From Hymenobacter siberiensis (GTDB taxonomy: Bacteria; Bacteroidota; Bacteroidia; Cytophagales; Hymenobacteraceae): 64,000 bases of DNA. Each line of letters starts with the position of its first letter. Positions within the stretch are counted from its first letter, which is position 1. The translations under genes and the position numbers were made by a program. The notes under the pieces were generated by a model, which worked only from the letters and a program-made list of their open reading frames with translations, ran no database searches and was not told the DNA's origin. Where the stretch lies: assembly GCF_018967865.2 (NCBI RefSeq), contig NZ_JAHLZY020000001.1, forward strand, positions 4,526,001 to 4,590,000, read 5' to 3'. Shown here piece by piece: positions 1 through 6,592 of this stretch.

Positions 1-1
1 T

Positions 2-238
2 TCGGACTACCGCGTGCTCGACACCATCACCTACGCCAATGCGGACGGCGGGGCCGCCCTGGCCATGGCCGCCGAGCCCGTGATAGCCATGATGACGCGC
101 CCCGAGCTGGAGAAACTCATCAAGAACACCGAAAAACAGATGGAAGCCGCCGCCAAAGACCTGGACTTCCTCACGGCCGCCAAGCTGCGCGACGAGCTGG
201 CCGCGCTGAAAACCATGCTGAAGGGCAAGCGGGAATAA
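2..238 (+). CDS. uvrB: UvrB C-terminal end (partial)
   Basis: This is the last 78 codons of the excinuclease ABC subunit B, the helicase-like damage-verification subunit of nucleotide excision repair; the gene begins before the window. The visible part reads SDYRVLDTITYANADGG at its start and ends with a UVR domain: ELEKLIKNTEKQME followed by AAKDLDFLTAAKLRDELAAL. That amphipathic hairpin is the UvrC-interacting UVR motif, whose usual core is an acidic/Ala-rich helix with AAxLRDE. The UVR motif alone is also found in UvrC and Clp-type proteins, but the Ala-Met-Ala-Ala-Glu-Pro stretch before it and its place at the very C-terminus favour UvrB. Confidence 0.75.
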   Translation, partial: SDYRVLDTITYANADGGAALAMAAEPVIAMMTRPELEKLIKNTEKQMEAAAKDLDFLTAAKLRDELAALKTMLKGKRE

Positions 239-294
239 CGGGCGGGCCGCAATTCGCCAATGGTGGTTAATATGTTGCGACGTATTTTTAATCC

Positions 295-519
295 ATAAAT
301 CCTCATTCACTCATCACCACCCGGCCGGGCATTCGCTTTGGCAAGCCCTGCGTGATGGGTACGCGCATTGCTGTGCAGGACATTCTGGGTTGGTTGGCTT
401 CGGGCATGAGCAACGCCGAGATTGTAGAAGATTTTCCAGAGCTAACAGAGGAACACATTCGGGCTGCGTTGGCTTTCGCGGCCAATCTGGAACAGCGCAC
501 CCGGCAGCTGGCCGCTTAA
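295..519 (+). CDS. DUF433 antitoxin without a standard start codon
   Basis: The reading frame encodes a DUF433 protein of about 74 residues: LITTRPGIRFGKPCVMGTRI is the family signature (I.RPGI..GKPC..GTRI), followed by VQDILGWLASGMSNAEIVED, a winged-helix-like DNA-binding fold. DUF433 proteins are VapB-like antitoxins that pair with DUF5615 PIN-like toxins, and such a toxin starts directly at the stop codon (TAA then ATG). The oddity is the start: the frame has a stop at 289-291 and no ATG, GTG or TTG before residue 20. The codon where Met would be expected is ATA at 295 (reading I-N-P-H-S-L-I-T-T). Either a rare start (ATA, or ATC at 313) is used, or an ATG-to-ATA change has weakened or killed the gene. 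The family call is secure; the start is not. Confidence 0.7.
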   Translation: MNPHSLITTRPGIRFGKPCVMGTRIAVQDILGWLASGMSNAEIVEDFPELTEEHIRAALAFAANLEQRTRQLAA

Positions 520-855
520 ATGAAGTGGCTGCTGGATGCAAACCTATCGTACTGGCTGGTGAAGCAATTGGCTGATTTGCCAATTACGGTGATTCACGTA
601 AGTCGCACTGGCTTGCCCGTACCAGCTGACGACCTCGGAATATGGGACTGGGCCCGCATAAACGGGCATATCGTCATTACCAACGACGAAGACTTTTACC
701 GCTTTGCCGGAGTACTGGGCTTCCCGCCTAAGGTTGTGATGCTGCGCACCGGCAACCAATCAACCCATTTCATGGCGGCGCTCCTGGCACATCACTTAGA
801 CAATATTAGCCAACCCTACTCTTCCCTGGAAAACGATGTGCTGGAATTGTTTTAG
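520..855 (+). CDS. DUF5615 PIN-like toxin
   Basis: A 111-residue protein of the DUF5615 (Mut7-C-like PIN) family, predicted to be the RNase toxin of a toxin-antitoxin pair. Visible PIN-type acidic residues are D7 in WLLDANLSYWL, and the ITNDEDFYRF motif near residue 52, which carries the second Asp cluster. The typical phrase DDLGIWDWARINGHIVIT sits before it. Its ATG follows the TAA of the DUF433 gene without a gap, so the two are translationally coupled. The upstream antitoxin lacks a usual start codon, so expression of this toxin may depend on independent initiation. Family recognition is strong; RNase activity is inferred from the family. Confidence 0.82.
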   Translation: MKWLLDANLSYWLVKQLADLPITVIHVSRTGLPVPADDLGIWDWARINGHIVITNDEDFYRFAGVLGFPPKVVMLRTGNQSTHFMAALLAHHLDNISQPYSSLENDVLELF

Positions 856-868
856 CCAATTTCGGCCG

Positions 869-2215
869 CTACGGCTGGCGGTAGAGCACGCCGCCTTTCA
901 TCACCAGCCGGATTTGGCGCAACGCAGCCACGTCCTGCGTGGGGTCGCCGGCCACGGCCACCAGGTCGGCCAGCAGGCCGGGGCGGATGGTGCCCCGGTC
1001 GGCGAGGTGGAAAATTTGGGCGTTGCCGCTGGTGGCCTGGCGCAGCACCTGCAGCGGCGTGAGGCCGTAGTCGCGCACTAGCAACTCGGCTTCGCGGGCG
1101 TTGTCGCCGTGCGGGAACACGCCCACGTCGCCGCCCTGGGCCAACGTCACGCCGGCTTTGATGGCGGCGGCCATGCTCTGGTGCTTTTGTTGGATGCGGA
1201 GTGGGGTCGGGTCGGTGCCTTTGTGCCAGCCTCGGTATTGGGCTACGGCATCGGAGGCGGCCACGGTGGGGCACAGGGCCACACCCTTCTTTTTCATCAG
1301 GGCGAAAATTTCGGGGGTACCGCCGTCGCCGTGCTCAATGGTTTCGACGCCAGCCAGGATAGCGCGGCGCATGCCCTCGGGGGTGCTGGCGTGGGCCACC
1401 ACGCCCCGGCCGGTAGAGCGCGCCGTTTGCACAATCAGCGTCAGCTCTTCCTGCGAAAACGTGGGCTGGGCCGAGCCGTCGGGGCCCCAGCGGTAGTCGG
1501 CGTATACCTTGATGATATCGGCCCCCTTGCCAATCTGCTCGCGCACGGCCCGGATAATGCCATCCACGCCATCGGCCTCCTGGGCACCCTGGGGCACGTT
1601 TTCATCCACCGACAGCTTGGGGCCATAGCTACCCGTGGCCACCAGCGCCCGCGTGACCACCAGCAGGCGCGGCCCCGGAATAATACCCTGGTTGATGGCT
1701 TGCTTGATACCGACATCGGCAAAACCCGCGCCTTCGGTGCCGAGGTCGCGGATGGTGGTGAAGCCGGCCAGCAGTGTGCGCTGGGCGTGCACCGTGGCCC
1801 GCGCCACGCGCAACGCCTGCGATTCGAGCAGCACCTGGTCATCCCATTGGGTTTCGTTGTAGGGGTGCAGCAGCAGGTGCGAATGGCCTTCAATCAGGCC
1901 GGGCAGTAGCGTGAGACCCGGTAGCTCCAGGGTGCGGGCACTGGGCGGCGGCACTACCTGGGCGGCAGGGCCGACCGCCGTAATTTTATCGTTTTCGACC
2001 AGCACAACCCAGCCAGGGTGCATTTCCTGGCCGTCGAACACGGCAGCGGGGCGCAGCAGCGTGGCGACGGCGGCGCTCACAGGTGGCCCGGCCTGGGCCT
2101 GGGTTGGGGCGGGCGGGCTACCCAGGGCCAGCAGCCCACCCAACACCAGGCAGCGCAGACGGCAAGAGCGGCGAATGGAGCCCGATTGGGCAGCAATAAG
2201 TTGGGAATATCTCAT
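869..2215 (-). CDS. Exported amidohydrolase (imidazolonepropionase-like)
   Basis: A 448-residue metal-dependent amidohydrolase, probably periplasmic. I take the ATG at 2215, which gives a basic N-terminus and a hydrophobic signal (CLVLGGLLALG) ending near Ala-Gln-Ala-Gln at 40-42. The HxH metal ligands are H111 and H113 in GLIEGHSHLLLHP; the probable carboxylated Lys is in GADIIKVYADY; further ligands are the His of VVAHASTPEG and of TIEHGDGG, and the Asp of AQGGDVGVF. The C-terminus GTIRPGLLADLVAV is the usual closing beta-sandwich. This group includes exported Xaa-Pro and Xaa-Arg dipeptidases as well as imidazolonepropionase-like enzymes, so the substrate cannot be named. It stands alone and converges with the toxin gene. 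Confidence 0.85.
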   Translation of the reverse strand: MRYSQLIAAQSGSIRRSCRLRCLVLGGLLALGSPPAPTQAQAGPPVSAAVATLLRPAAVFDGQEMHPGWVVLVENDKITAVGPAAQVVPPPSARTLELPGLTLLPGLIEGHSHLLLHPYNETQWDDQVLLESQALRVARATVHAQRTLLAGFTTIRDLGTEGAGFADVGIKQAINQGIIPGPRLLVVTRALVATGSYGPKLSVDENVPQGAQEADGVDGIIRAVREQIGKGADIIKVYADYRWGPDGSAQPTFSQEELTLIVQTARSTGRGVVAHASTPEGMRRAILAGVETIEHGDGGTPEIFALMKKKGVALCPTVAASDAVAQYRGWHKGTDPTPLRIQQKHQSMAAAIKAGVTLAQGGDVGVFPHGDNAREAELLVRDYGLTPLQVLRQATSGNAQIFHLADRGTIRPGLLADLVAVAGDPTQDVAALRQIRLVMKGGVLYRQP

Positions 2216-2409
2216 AAACAGCAGCGGCTGCCCCAACGGTAAGCGGGCGGCCAAGCGAAGCTACTCTACCCGCGCGGTTTACACCGCTGGCCACGCCGCA
2301 TTTGCGTGAGGCCCTACTCAGCGGCCATCTAAAAAGGCGATATAAGACAAGGGCAATGTTGAGCGTCCGGACCGGGGCAGCCCGCTTAAAACCCTATTCC
2401 ACTGGCCTG

Positions 2410-2548
2410 TCATCGACTAACAGAATACGTGCGGTGCTGCGGCCCCACGCCGGTAATTTTCACCGCTTGCCAGCCGGTGGGCAGCGTGGCTTTGCGCTGC
2501 ACAATGCCGCCCGGCGTAATATCCAGCTCACCGAAGCCCATATAAGGC
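2410..2548 (-). pseudogene. Orphan gene tail left of MITE-like element
   Basis: An open tail of about 45 codons reading YMGFGELDITPGGIVQRK and then ATLPTGWQAVKITGVGPQHR up to a TGA at 2410-2412. It has no start of its own: going upstream the frame enters the inverted-repeat element at 2545-2784. If that element and one TA are removed, the tail joins in frame to the truncated NucS-like gene on the other side (codons CTG GAT TAT ATG GGC). I do not recognise the tail as a known domain, so it may be the original C-terminus of that gene or the end of an unrelated one. Confidence 0.4.
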
Positions 2549-2784
2549 CATTGCACCAAATGCACAGTTAGTGTTGCTATAGTTGAGCCAATATTCACAA
2601 CGTATTGACCAATAACATGCTTTGAACAAGGCAAGTTGTGAGGAGGGTGTTGTAACTATTTGAACAGCCAGTAAATCATTTCACCGAATCCTAGCGCTGG
2701 AAAGGGCCTTCCGATTCAGCAATCGACACATGTTTTTTTAAGCTCAACCAGAAAACGCTAACTGTGCATTTGGTGCAATGACCC
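2545..2784. mobile_element. MITE-like element with terminal inverted repeats
   Basis: Two perfect 23-bp inverted repeats lie at 2549-2571 (begins CATTGCACCAAATGCAC) and 2758-2780 (ends GTGCATTTGGTGCAATG). The similarity continues inward imperfectly for about 20 bp (GTTAGTGTTGCTATAGTTGAGC against GTTAGCGTTTTCTG-GTTGAGC, read from each end). A TA dinucleotide sits at a matching position outside each end, which would fit a TA target duplication as made by IS630/Tc1-mariner-type elements. The interior of about 190 bp is lower in GC than the flanks and has no transposase, so this looks like a non-autonomous miniature element. The repeat structure is seen directly; the family is inferred. Confidence 0.6.
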
Positions 2785-3131
2785 TAATCCAGATAGGATT
2801 GATACAGGCGAACAATGTCTTGGGTGCTAAGGCTAGCGTAATAAGAGGCATACTTCAAGGCCTGCCAAGTGACGTCCCGGCCAGAATCATCAAGCTTGTT
2901 CTCGATTACGACGAGGTTAAATTCTTTGTCGAGGGCTAGCAGGTCGAGACGTTCATAGGTGCCATCAAAGCCGTCGAACTCCTTTTGGATAATGAGCAAA
3001 GGCTCTCCCAACGATATCGGGTTAGCGACCAGCCACTCCTGTAGGTCGGCTCGTTCGGAGATGCCTTGGCTGCTGAAGGTTACAGGCTCGATAACAGCCA
3101 TTTTCTTCTGCGTTCGGTCAACTAGATACAT
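2784..3131 (-). pseudogene. NucS/DUF91-like nuclease domain protein, truncated by element
   Basis: A 115-codon frame starting at ATG 3131 with MYLVDRTQKKMAVIEPVTF and carrying the conserved run LQEWLVANPISLGEPLLIIQ, then RLDLLALDKEFNLVVIENKL, DDSGRDVTWQALKYASYYA. This is the PD-(D/E)XK-like core (Asp of DLLALD, Glu-x-Lys of VIENKL) shared by NucS/DUF91 proteins and the N-terminus of DUF4268 proteins, whose full length is usually two to three times greater. Here the frame stops at a TAG lying exactly at the junction with the MITE-like element. The putative nuclease residues are intact, so a short product could still be active, but the missing C-terminal half suggests a broken gene. Confidence 0.65.
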
Positions 3132-3388
3132 GGTAGAAATGCGTACCGGTGAAAGTAGATAGTATGAAGGGATACTAGGATGAGCTAAAGGTAGGAGCAA
3201 ATTCAAGTAGGCCAAGCGCCCCGGTCTCACTCTCACAAACCTATACAAGGTGGTGGAGCAGCCACGCGCCGGCCACCCCTCCACCCCCCCCCAATAGCAA
3301 GCCATCAACTAACCGGGCCTGCCCCCGCGCTGCCCTTTTACGCCGACTGATTGCTCAACGCTCCGCCGGGAAATAGTAAGCCGTGCAC
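3132..3388. other. Intergenic, no gene seen
   Basis: Between the truncated NucS-like gene and the terminator at 3389 I see no plausible coding sequence; the long frame running into the truncated gene here has Pro- and Cys-rich, unconserved-looking translation. It probably holds the promoter of the truncated gene. Confidence 0.4.
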
Positions 3389-3426
3389 AAAAAGCCCCGC
3401 GCCCTCGATTGAGGAACGCGGGGCTT
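3389..3426. terminator. Bidirectional terminator hairpin, copy 1
   Basis: AAAAAGCCCCGC at the left pairs with GCGGGGCTT at the right. It shares its first 21 bases with the hairpin at 4179-4220, so one near-identical terminator lies on each side of the frameshifted AT-rich gene. Confidence 0.75.
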
Positions 3427-3445
3427 ATTATATAATTAAGCGCCT

Positions 3446-4086
3446 TTAGTTGAGTCTAAGGGTTGTGTACGGAATGTAGATATCAGTAAAGCTGTTCTCC
3501 TCTTTATTCTGCGTACGCCATGATGTTACATTCTTTTTTTTATCTCGATAAACACCTTCTGAGTCCGCCGAAAACCCCGTCATCATCGGAAGTATAATAT
3601 GATTCAGATTTTCTTGCGGCAAATCGCCATAATAACGACTAACTACTATCCTTTCAAGACCATTTTTATCATTAAAGTATAAGTTAATCGTTGTATAATG
3701 TATCTTCAGATTTTCATACGCAATGATATGCGTTGAATTCTTGAACTTGTCTACAACCTTCTTGAAGTTTTTGGTTAATAGTAGTGCTGATGCGGGAAAA
3801 ATGCTTATATGCTGTCGATAGCAATCCAAAGAAAGTGCCTGGAGCGAGGTTAGAGTTCTGTTCGTTTTTTGACCGGCTCGCGACAATCTAAGCAATTTTT
3901 CCGCATCATGTTTAGTATTTGATTGGTAATCGTCCCTTCTTTTTTGCCCCAGTAGTTATTAAAGTTTGTATCATGAAAATCATTATAACCCGTATCTGGA
4001 CGCACAAAACCTAAGTAGTCCGCATCTTGCGAGAAACAAACATTATTAAACAACAGGAACATCAAAACTAGTATCAGCTTTTTCAT
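3446..4086 (-). pseudogene. Exported protein of unknown function, frameshifted
   Basis: Two frames on the minus strand form one gene. The first, from ATG 4086, has a clear signal peptide (MKKLILVLMFLLFNNVCFSQ) and runs to a stop at 3850; the second, ending at 3446, has no start of its own and overlaps it. They meet at a run of six A (coding strand, GTC AAA AAA CGA): one extra A, or a -1 slip on the run, would give VKKTNRTLTSLQALSLD and continue to IPYTTLRLN. The combined product would be about 213 residues. I do not recognise the family. The gene is strikingly AT-rich for this genome and sits between two near-identical terminators, which suggests a transferred cassette. A sequencing error in the homopolymer cannot be excluded. 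Confidence 0.6.
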
Positions 4087-4178
4087 GACAAATGGAGTAA
4101 ATTTTATGCAAGTAAGTAATCTCTTATAACATACCATGTAGTCCTTCCCTTCCTCTCTAGGTGGAGAAATGCTTGTAT

Positions 4179-4220
4179 AAAAAGCCCCGCGCCCTCGATA
4201 AGAGGAAAGCGGGGCTTTTT
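4179..4220. terminator. Bidirectional terminator hairpin, copy 2
   Basis: AAAAAGCCCCGC pairs with GCGGGGCTTTTT across a short AT-rich loop. The 5' half is identical to copy 1 at 3389. It could serve transcripts from either side, including the tRNA gene. Confidence 0.75.
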
Positions 4221-4343
4221 GCATAACAACTTACACCAAATACGGAGCCAGCCCCATGCTTGCGCGGGGCTTGTGTAATTCCCCGTGTAATTGAAAACCG
4301 AAACAGCCACCTAGCGATGAAGCTAAATGGCTGTTAATCAATG

Positions 4344-4416
4344 AGCGAGAAACGAGGCTCGAACTCGCGACCCTCAGCTTGGGAAGCTGATGCTCTACCA
4401 ACTGAGCTACTCTCGC
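4344..4416 (-). tRNA. tRNA-Gly (CCC)
   Basis: The minus strand folds as a 73-nt tRNA. The acceptor stem is GCGAGAG with TTCTCGC (one G-U pair); the D arm contains AGCTCAGTTGGTAGAGC; the anticodon arm is TCAGC-TTCCCAA-GCTGA with anticodon CCC; the T arm is CGCGAGTTCGAGCCTCG. The CCA end is not encoded. The loop reads T-T-C-C-C-A-A, so the anticodon is CCC and not the commoner UCC. Confidence 0.93.
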
Positions 4417-4521
4417 AGTAATATCTTGGTGGCACGAAATTACGCCAAAGAACCGGATTAGCAACGACCAAAAATCAAACGGCCAACCCCCGCTTTGCGG
4501 GCCGCGTATGCACTGTTAATT

Positions 4522-4791
4522 ATGGCAACCCCTCCCCTCCCTCCTGCTACCCAACGTCTGGTTGGCCTGTTCCTTATCGTTAGTGGCGGGCTGATGGGCC
4601 TGGGTTTATTGCTAAAAGTAGCCGTGGGAGCCTATTCCTGGAATGCGGGCAGCCCCGAAAGCCCCTCGGCATTGCTACTGACAGTGAACCTGGTAGCCCT
4701 GCTGGCCAGCGGGTTCCTGATGCGCTGGGGCCTGCGGATGCGGCGCGGCACCAGCACGCACCGGGACCCCAACGCCGACGAAATACTCTAA
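4522..4791 (+). CDS. Small two-helix membrane protein
   Basis: An 89-residue protein starting MATPPLPPATQRLVGLF. It has two hydrophobic segments (LFLIVSGGLMGLGLLLKVAV near residues 16-35 and LLTVNLVALLASGFLM near 51-66) separated by a short loop, with an Arg-rich end (RWGLRMRRGTSTHRD). I do not recognise a family. The ATG at 4522 is preferred to the upstream frame start because it removes a non-hydrophobic extension. It lies 29 bp before a GNAT gene on the same strand and may be cotranscribed. Confidence 0.6.
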   Translation: MATPPLPPATQRLVGLFLIVSGGLMGLGLLLKVAVGAYSWNAGSPESPSALLLTVNLVALLASGFLMRWGLRMRRGTSTHRDPNADEIL

Positions 4792-4820
4792 ATCTGCGGC
4801 GGCAACGCGACCTTTGCGCC

Positions 4821-5366
4821 ATGTCATCTCCTCTGCGCATCTCGCTGGCCAAGGCCAATACCGCCACCGCCGCCCAACTGGCCGATTTGGGCCGCCAAAC
4901 TTTTCAGGACACCTTCGCTGCTACCAATACCCCGGCGGATATGGCGGCGTACTTGGGCGAAAACTTCGGGGCCGATATTCAGCTGGCCGAATTGCAGGAC
5001 CGCGAAAACACCTTTTTGCTGGCCCACATGCAGAACGAGCTGGTGGGCTACGCCAAGCTGCGCGATAATTCGGCCCTGGGCCTGCCCGAAGGCCAGGACG
5101 CCGCCGGCCGCCTCGAAATCGAGCGCCTGTACGTGCGCGACGACTGGCAGGGAACCGGCTTGGGCGCGGCCCTGATGCGCGGCATTCTGGCCCTGGCTGA
5201 ACAACTGCACTGCTCGGCCGTGGTACTGGGCGTGTGGGAGAAAAACGACAAGGCCCGGGCTTTCTACCAGCGGTTTGGCTTCCGTGAAGTGGGCCAGCAC
5301 GAGTTCCGACTGGGCCAGGACGTGCAGACCGACCTGATTTTGCGCAAGGGCATGGCCGGCCGCTAA
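4821..5366 (+). CDS. GNAT family N-acetyltransferase
   Basis: A 181-residue GNAT acetyltransferase. The acetyl-CoA pyrophosphate loop is in RLYVRDDWQGTGLGAALMRG (motif Q/RxxGxG/A), preceded by the beta strand DAAGRLEIERLYV and followed by VVLGVWEKNDKARAFYQRFG, the typical motif B with KARAFYxRFGF. The substrate cannot be told; this sequence pattern resembles spermidine/amino-acid acetyltransferases of the PaiA type, but that is weak. The ATG lies 13 bp upstream of a Ser-Ser-Pro-Leu N-terminus and no better start exists. Confidence 0.88.
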   Translation: MSSPLRISLAKANTATAAQLADLGRQTFQDTFAATNTPADMAAYLGENFGADIQLAELQDRENTFLLAHMQNELVGYAKLRDNSALGLPEGQDAAGRLEIERLYVRDDWQGTGLGAALMRGILALAEQLHCSAVVLGVWEKNDKARAFYQRFGFREVGQHEFRLGQDVQTDLILRKGMAGR

Positions 5367-5384
5367 AGGCGTCTATTTTTGCGA

Positions 5385-6443
5385 ATGCCTATGCCAGCCC
5401 CCACGCACCCGACGAGCCGCCGTTTCCTTCGCCACAGCGGAGCATTGCTGGCCCTGTGCGTGGGTGCGCTTCTGGCGGCCTGCCAGCCCCAAAACGAGCA
5501 AGCGGCGGCAGCCGCCACGCCGCCGGTAGGGCACTACGAGGGCAGCCTCGGCGCGGCCGGGCAGGCCGGGGCACGGGCCACGCTCGACATTCGCCACCCC
5601 AGCCCCGGCCACTACGAAGCCGAGTTTACGGCTCCGGGCACGCTCAGCTTCGTGGCCGACACCATTGTTTTCAGCAATAACCAGCTGCGCCTCAGCCGGC
5701 CCGCCCGGCCCGGCCAAACTCTGGCCCTGACGCTGGACGGCGATTTCTGGCGCGGTACGCTCATGCTGGACTCCACGAAAGCCACTGCCCTACTGGTGAA
5801 GCGCGGCGTGCCCACGCCCACCGCCTACCGCACCGAAGAAGTGCCACAGGCCACTGGCTCGGCCTGGCTGTTTGCCCCCGCCGACACCGACACGCCCGGC
5901 GCAGCGCTGGTGCTGCTGCCCGATGCGGAAACGGCTCCCACGGCCGCTATCTGGGCTGATGCCCTGGCCCGCGAAGGCATCATCGTGCTGCTGCTCCCGC
6001 CCGCCGACTCGGCCACGGCCGCCGAGGAAACGCCACGCCTGCAAGCGGCCCTGCGCCTGCTACACAGCACCGGTGGGGCCGACACCACCAACATCGGAAT
6101 GTGGGCCGCCGGAAGCCGGGCCGCCACGCTGGCCTCGCTGCTCACCGGCCCGGGCGCGCCCCGGGCCGCCTTCTTCATCGCCCAGAATACCGTGGTGGAT
6201 GCCAATGCCCGCGCCGCGTTTCGGGAGCTGCGCAGCCGCAAAATGCCGCTGCTGACCCTGTATGGCGGGGCCGGGGCCCTTGCCCGGTCGGCCGCCATGC
6301 GCAACGCGCTGGGCGGGCGGCGCGGCACGGCCGTGCGGGTGTACCGCACCGCCGGCCCCGATTTATTGGTACCGGGCAGCTTGGGACCGGTGTTTGGGCC
6401 GGGGCTGCCGAGCGAGGTGGTGGAGTGGCTGCGCGGACGGTAG
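5385..6443 (+). CDS. Lipoprotein with alpha/beta-hydrolase-like domain
   Basis: A 352-residue predicted lipoprotein. After a basic start (PTSRRFLRHSG) comes a hydrophobic stretch and the lipobox LLAAC. Residues about 40-150 look like a beta-rich domain (GHYEGSLG, ATLDIRHPSPGHYEAEF); from about 155 an alpha/beta-hydrolase-like core follows, with GAALVLLPDAE, a possible nucleophile Ser in MWAAGSRAATLAS and a second strand MPLLTLYGGAGALA. The usual catalytic His is not obvious, so it may be a degenerate member. It starts 18 bp after the GNAT gene; a TATTTTTG box (5374-5381), like the Bacteroidota -7 element TAnnTTTG, lies just before the ATG, so it may have its own very short leader. Confidence 0.6.
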   Translation: MPMPAPTHPTSRRFLRHSGALLALCVGALLAACQPQNEQAAAAATPPVGHYEGSLGAAGQAGARATLDIRHPSPGHYEAEFTAPGTLSFVADTIVFSNNQLRLSRPARPGQTLALTLDGDFWRGTLMLDSTKATALLVKRGVPTPTAYRTEEVPQATGSAWLFAPADTDTPGAALVLLPDAETAPTAAIWADALAREGIIVLLLPPADSATAAEETPRLQAALRLLHSTGGADTTNIGMWAAGSRAATLASLLTGPGAPRAAFFIAQNTVVDANARAAFRELRSRKMPLLTLYGGAGALARSAAMRNALGGRRGTAVRVYRTAGPDLLVPGSLGPVFGPGLPSEVVEWLRGR

Positions 6444-6525
6444 CGCGGTTTACATGTTGGTGTACCGGGCTGGACAGTAGCACGCACGCTGTAGTTCGCG
6501 TCCCCGCGCCGTTTAAGTGGCTAAG

Positions 6526-6572
6526 CGTATGCTCCGGTCGGACCGCCTAGGACGGTCCGACCGGAGCATACG
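6526..6572. repeat. Palindromic repeat, CCTAGG family, copy 1
   Basis: A 47-bp perfect palindrome: a 20-bp arm (CGTATGCTCCGGTCGGACCG) at 6526-6545, a 7-base loop CCTAGGA, and the exact complement at 6553-6572. Its inner part, CCGGTCGGACCG around a CCTAG centre, recurs at 14864, 27030 and 27126. It lies between two convergent genes. Confidence 0.85.
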
Positions 6573-6592
6573 GGCACACGCGGAAAACTGGG

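Noticed and set aside
1109..1909. Long plus-strand ORF opposite the amidohydrolase
   Set aside because: Antisense shadow caused by high GC and codon bias; His/Gly-rich unlike real proteins.
2410..2634. A 74-codon minus-strand ORF taken as a whole gene
   Set aside because: Its first part lies inside the inverted-repeat element and only the tail looks like former coding sequence.
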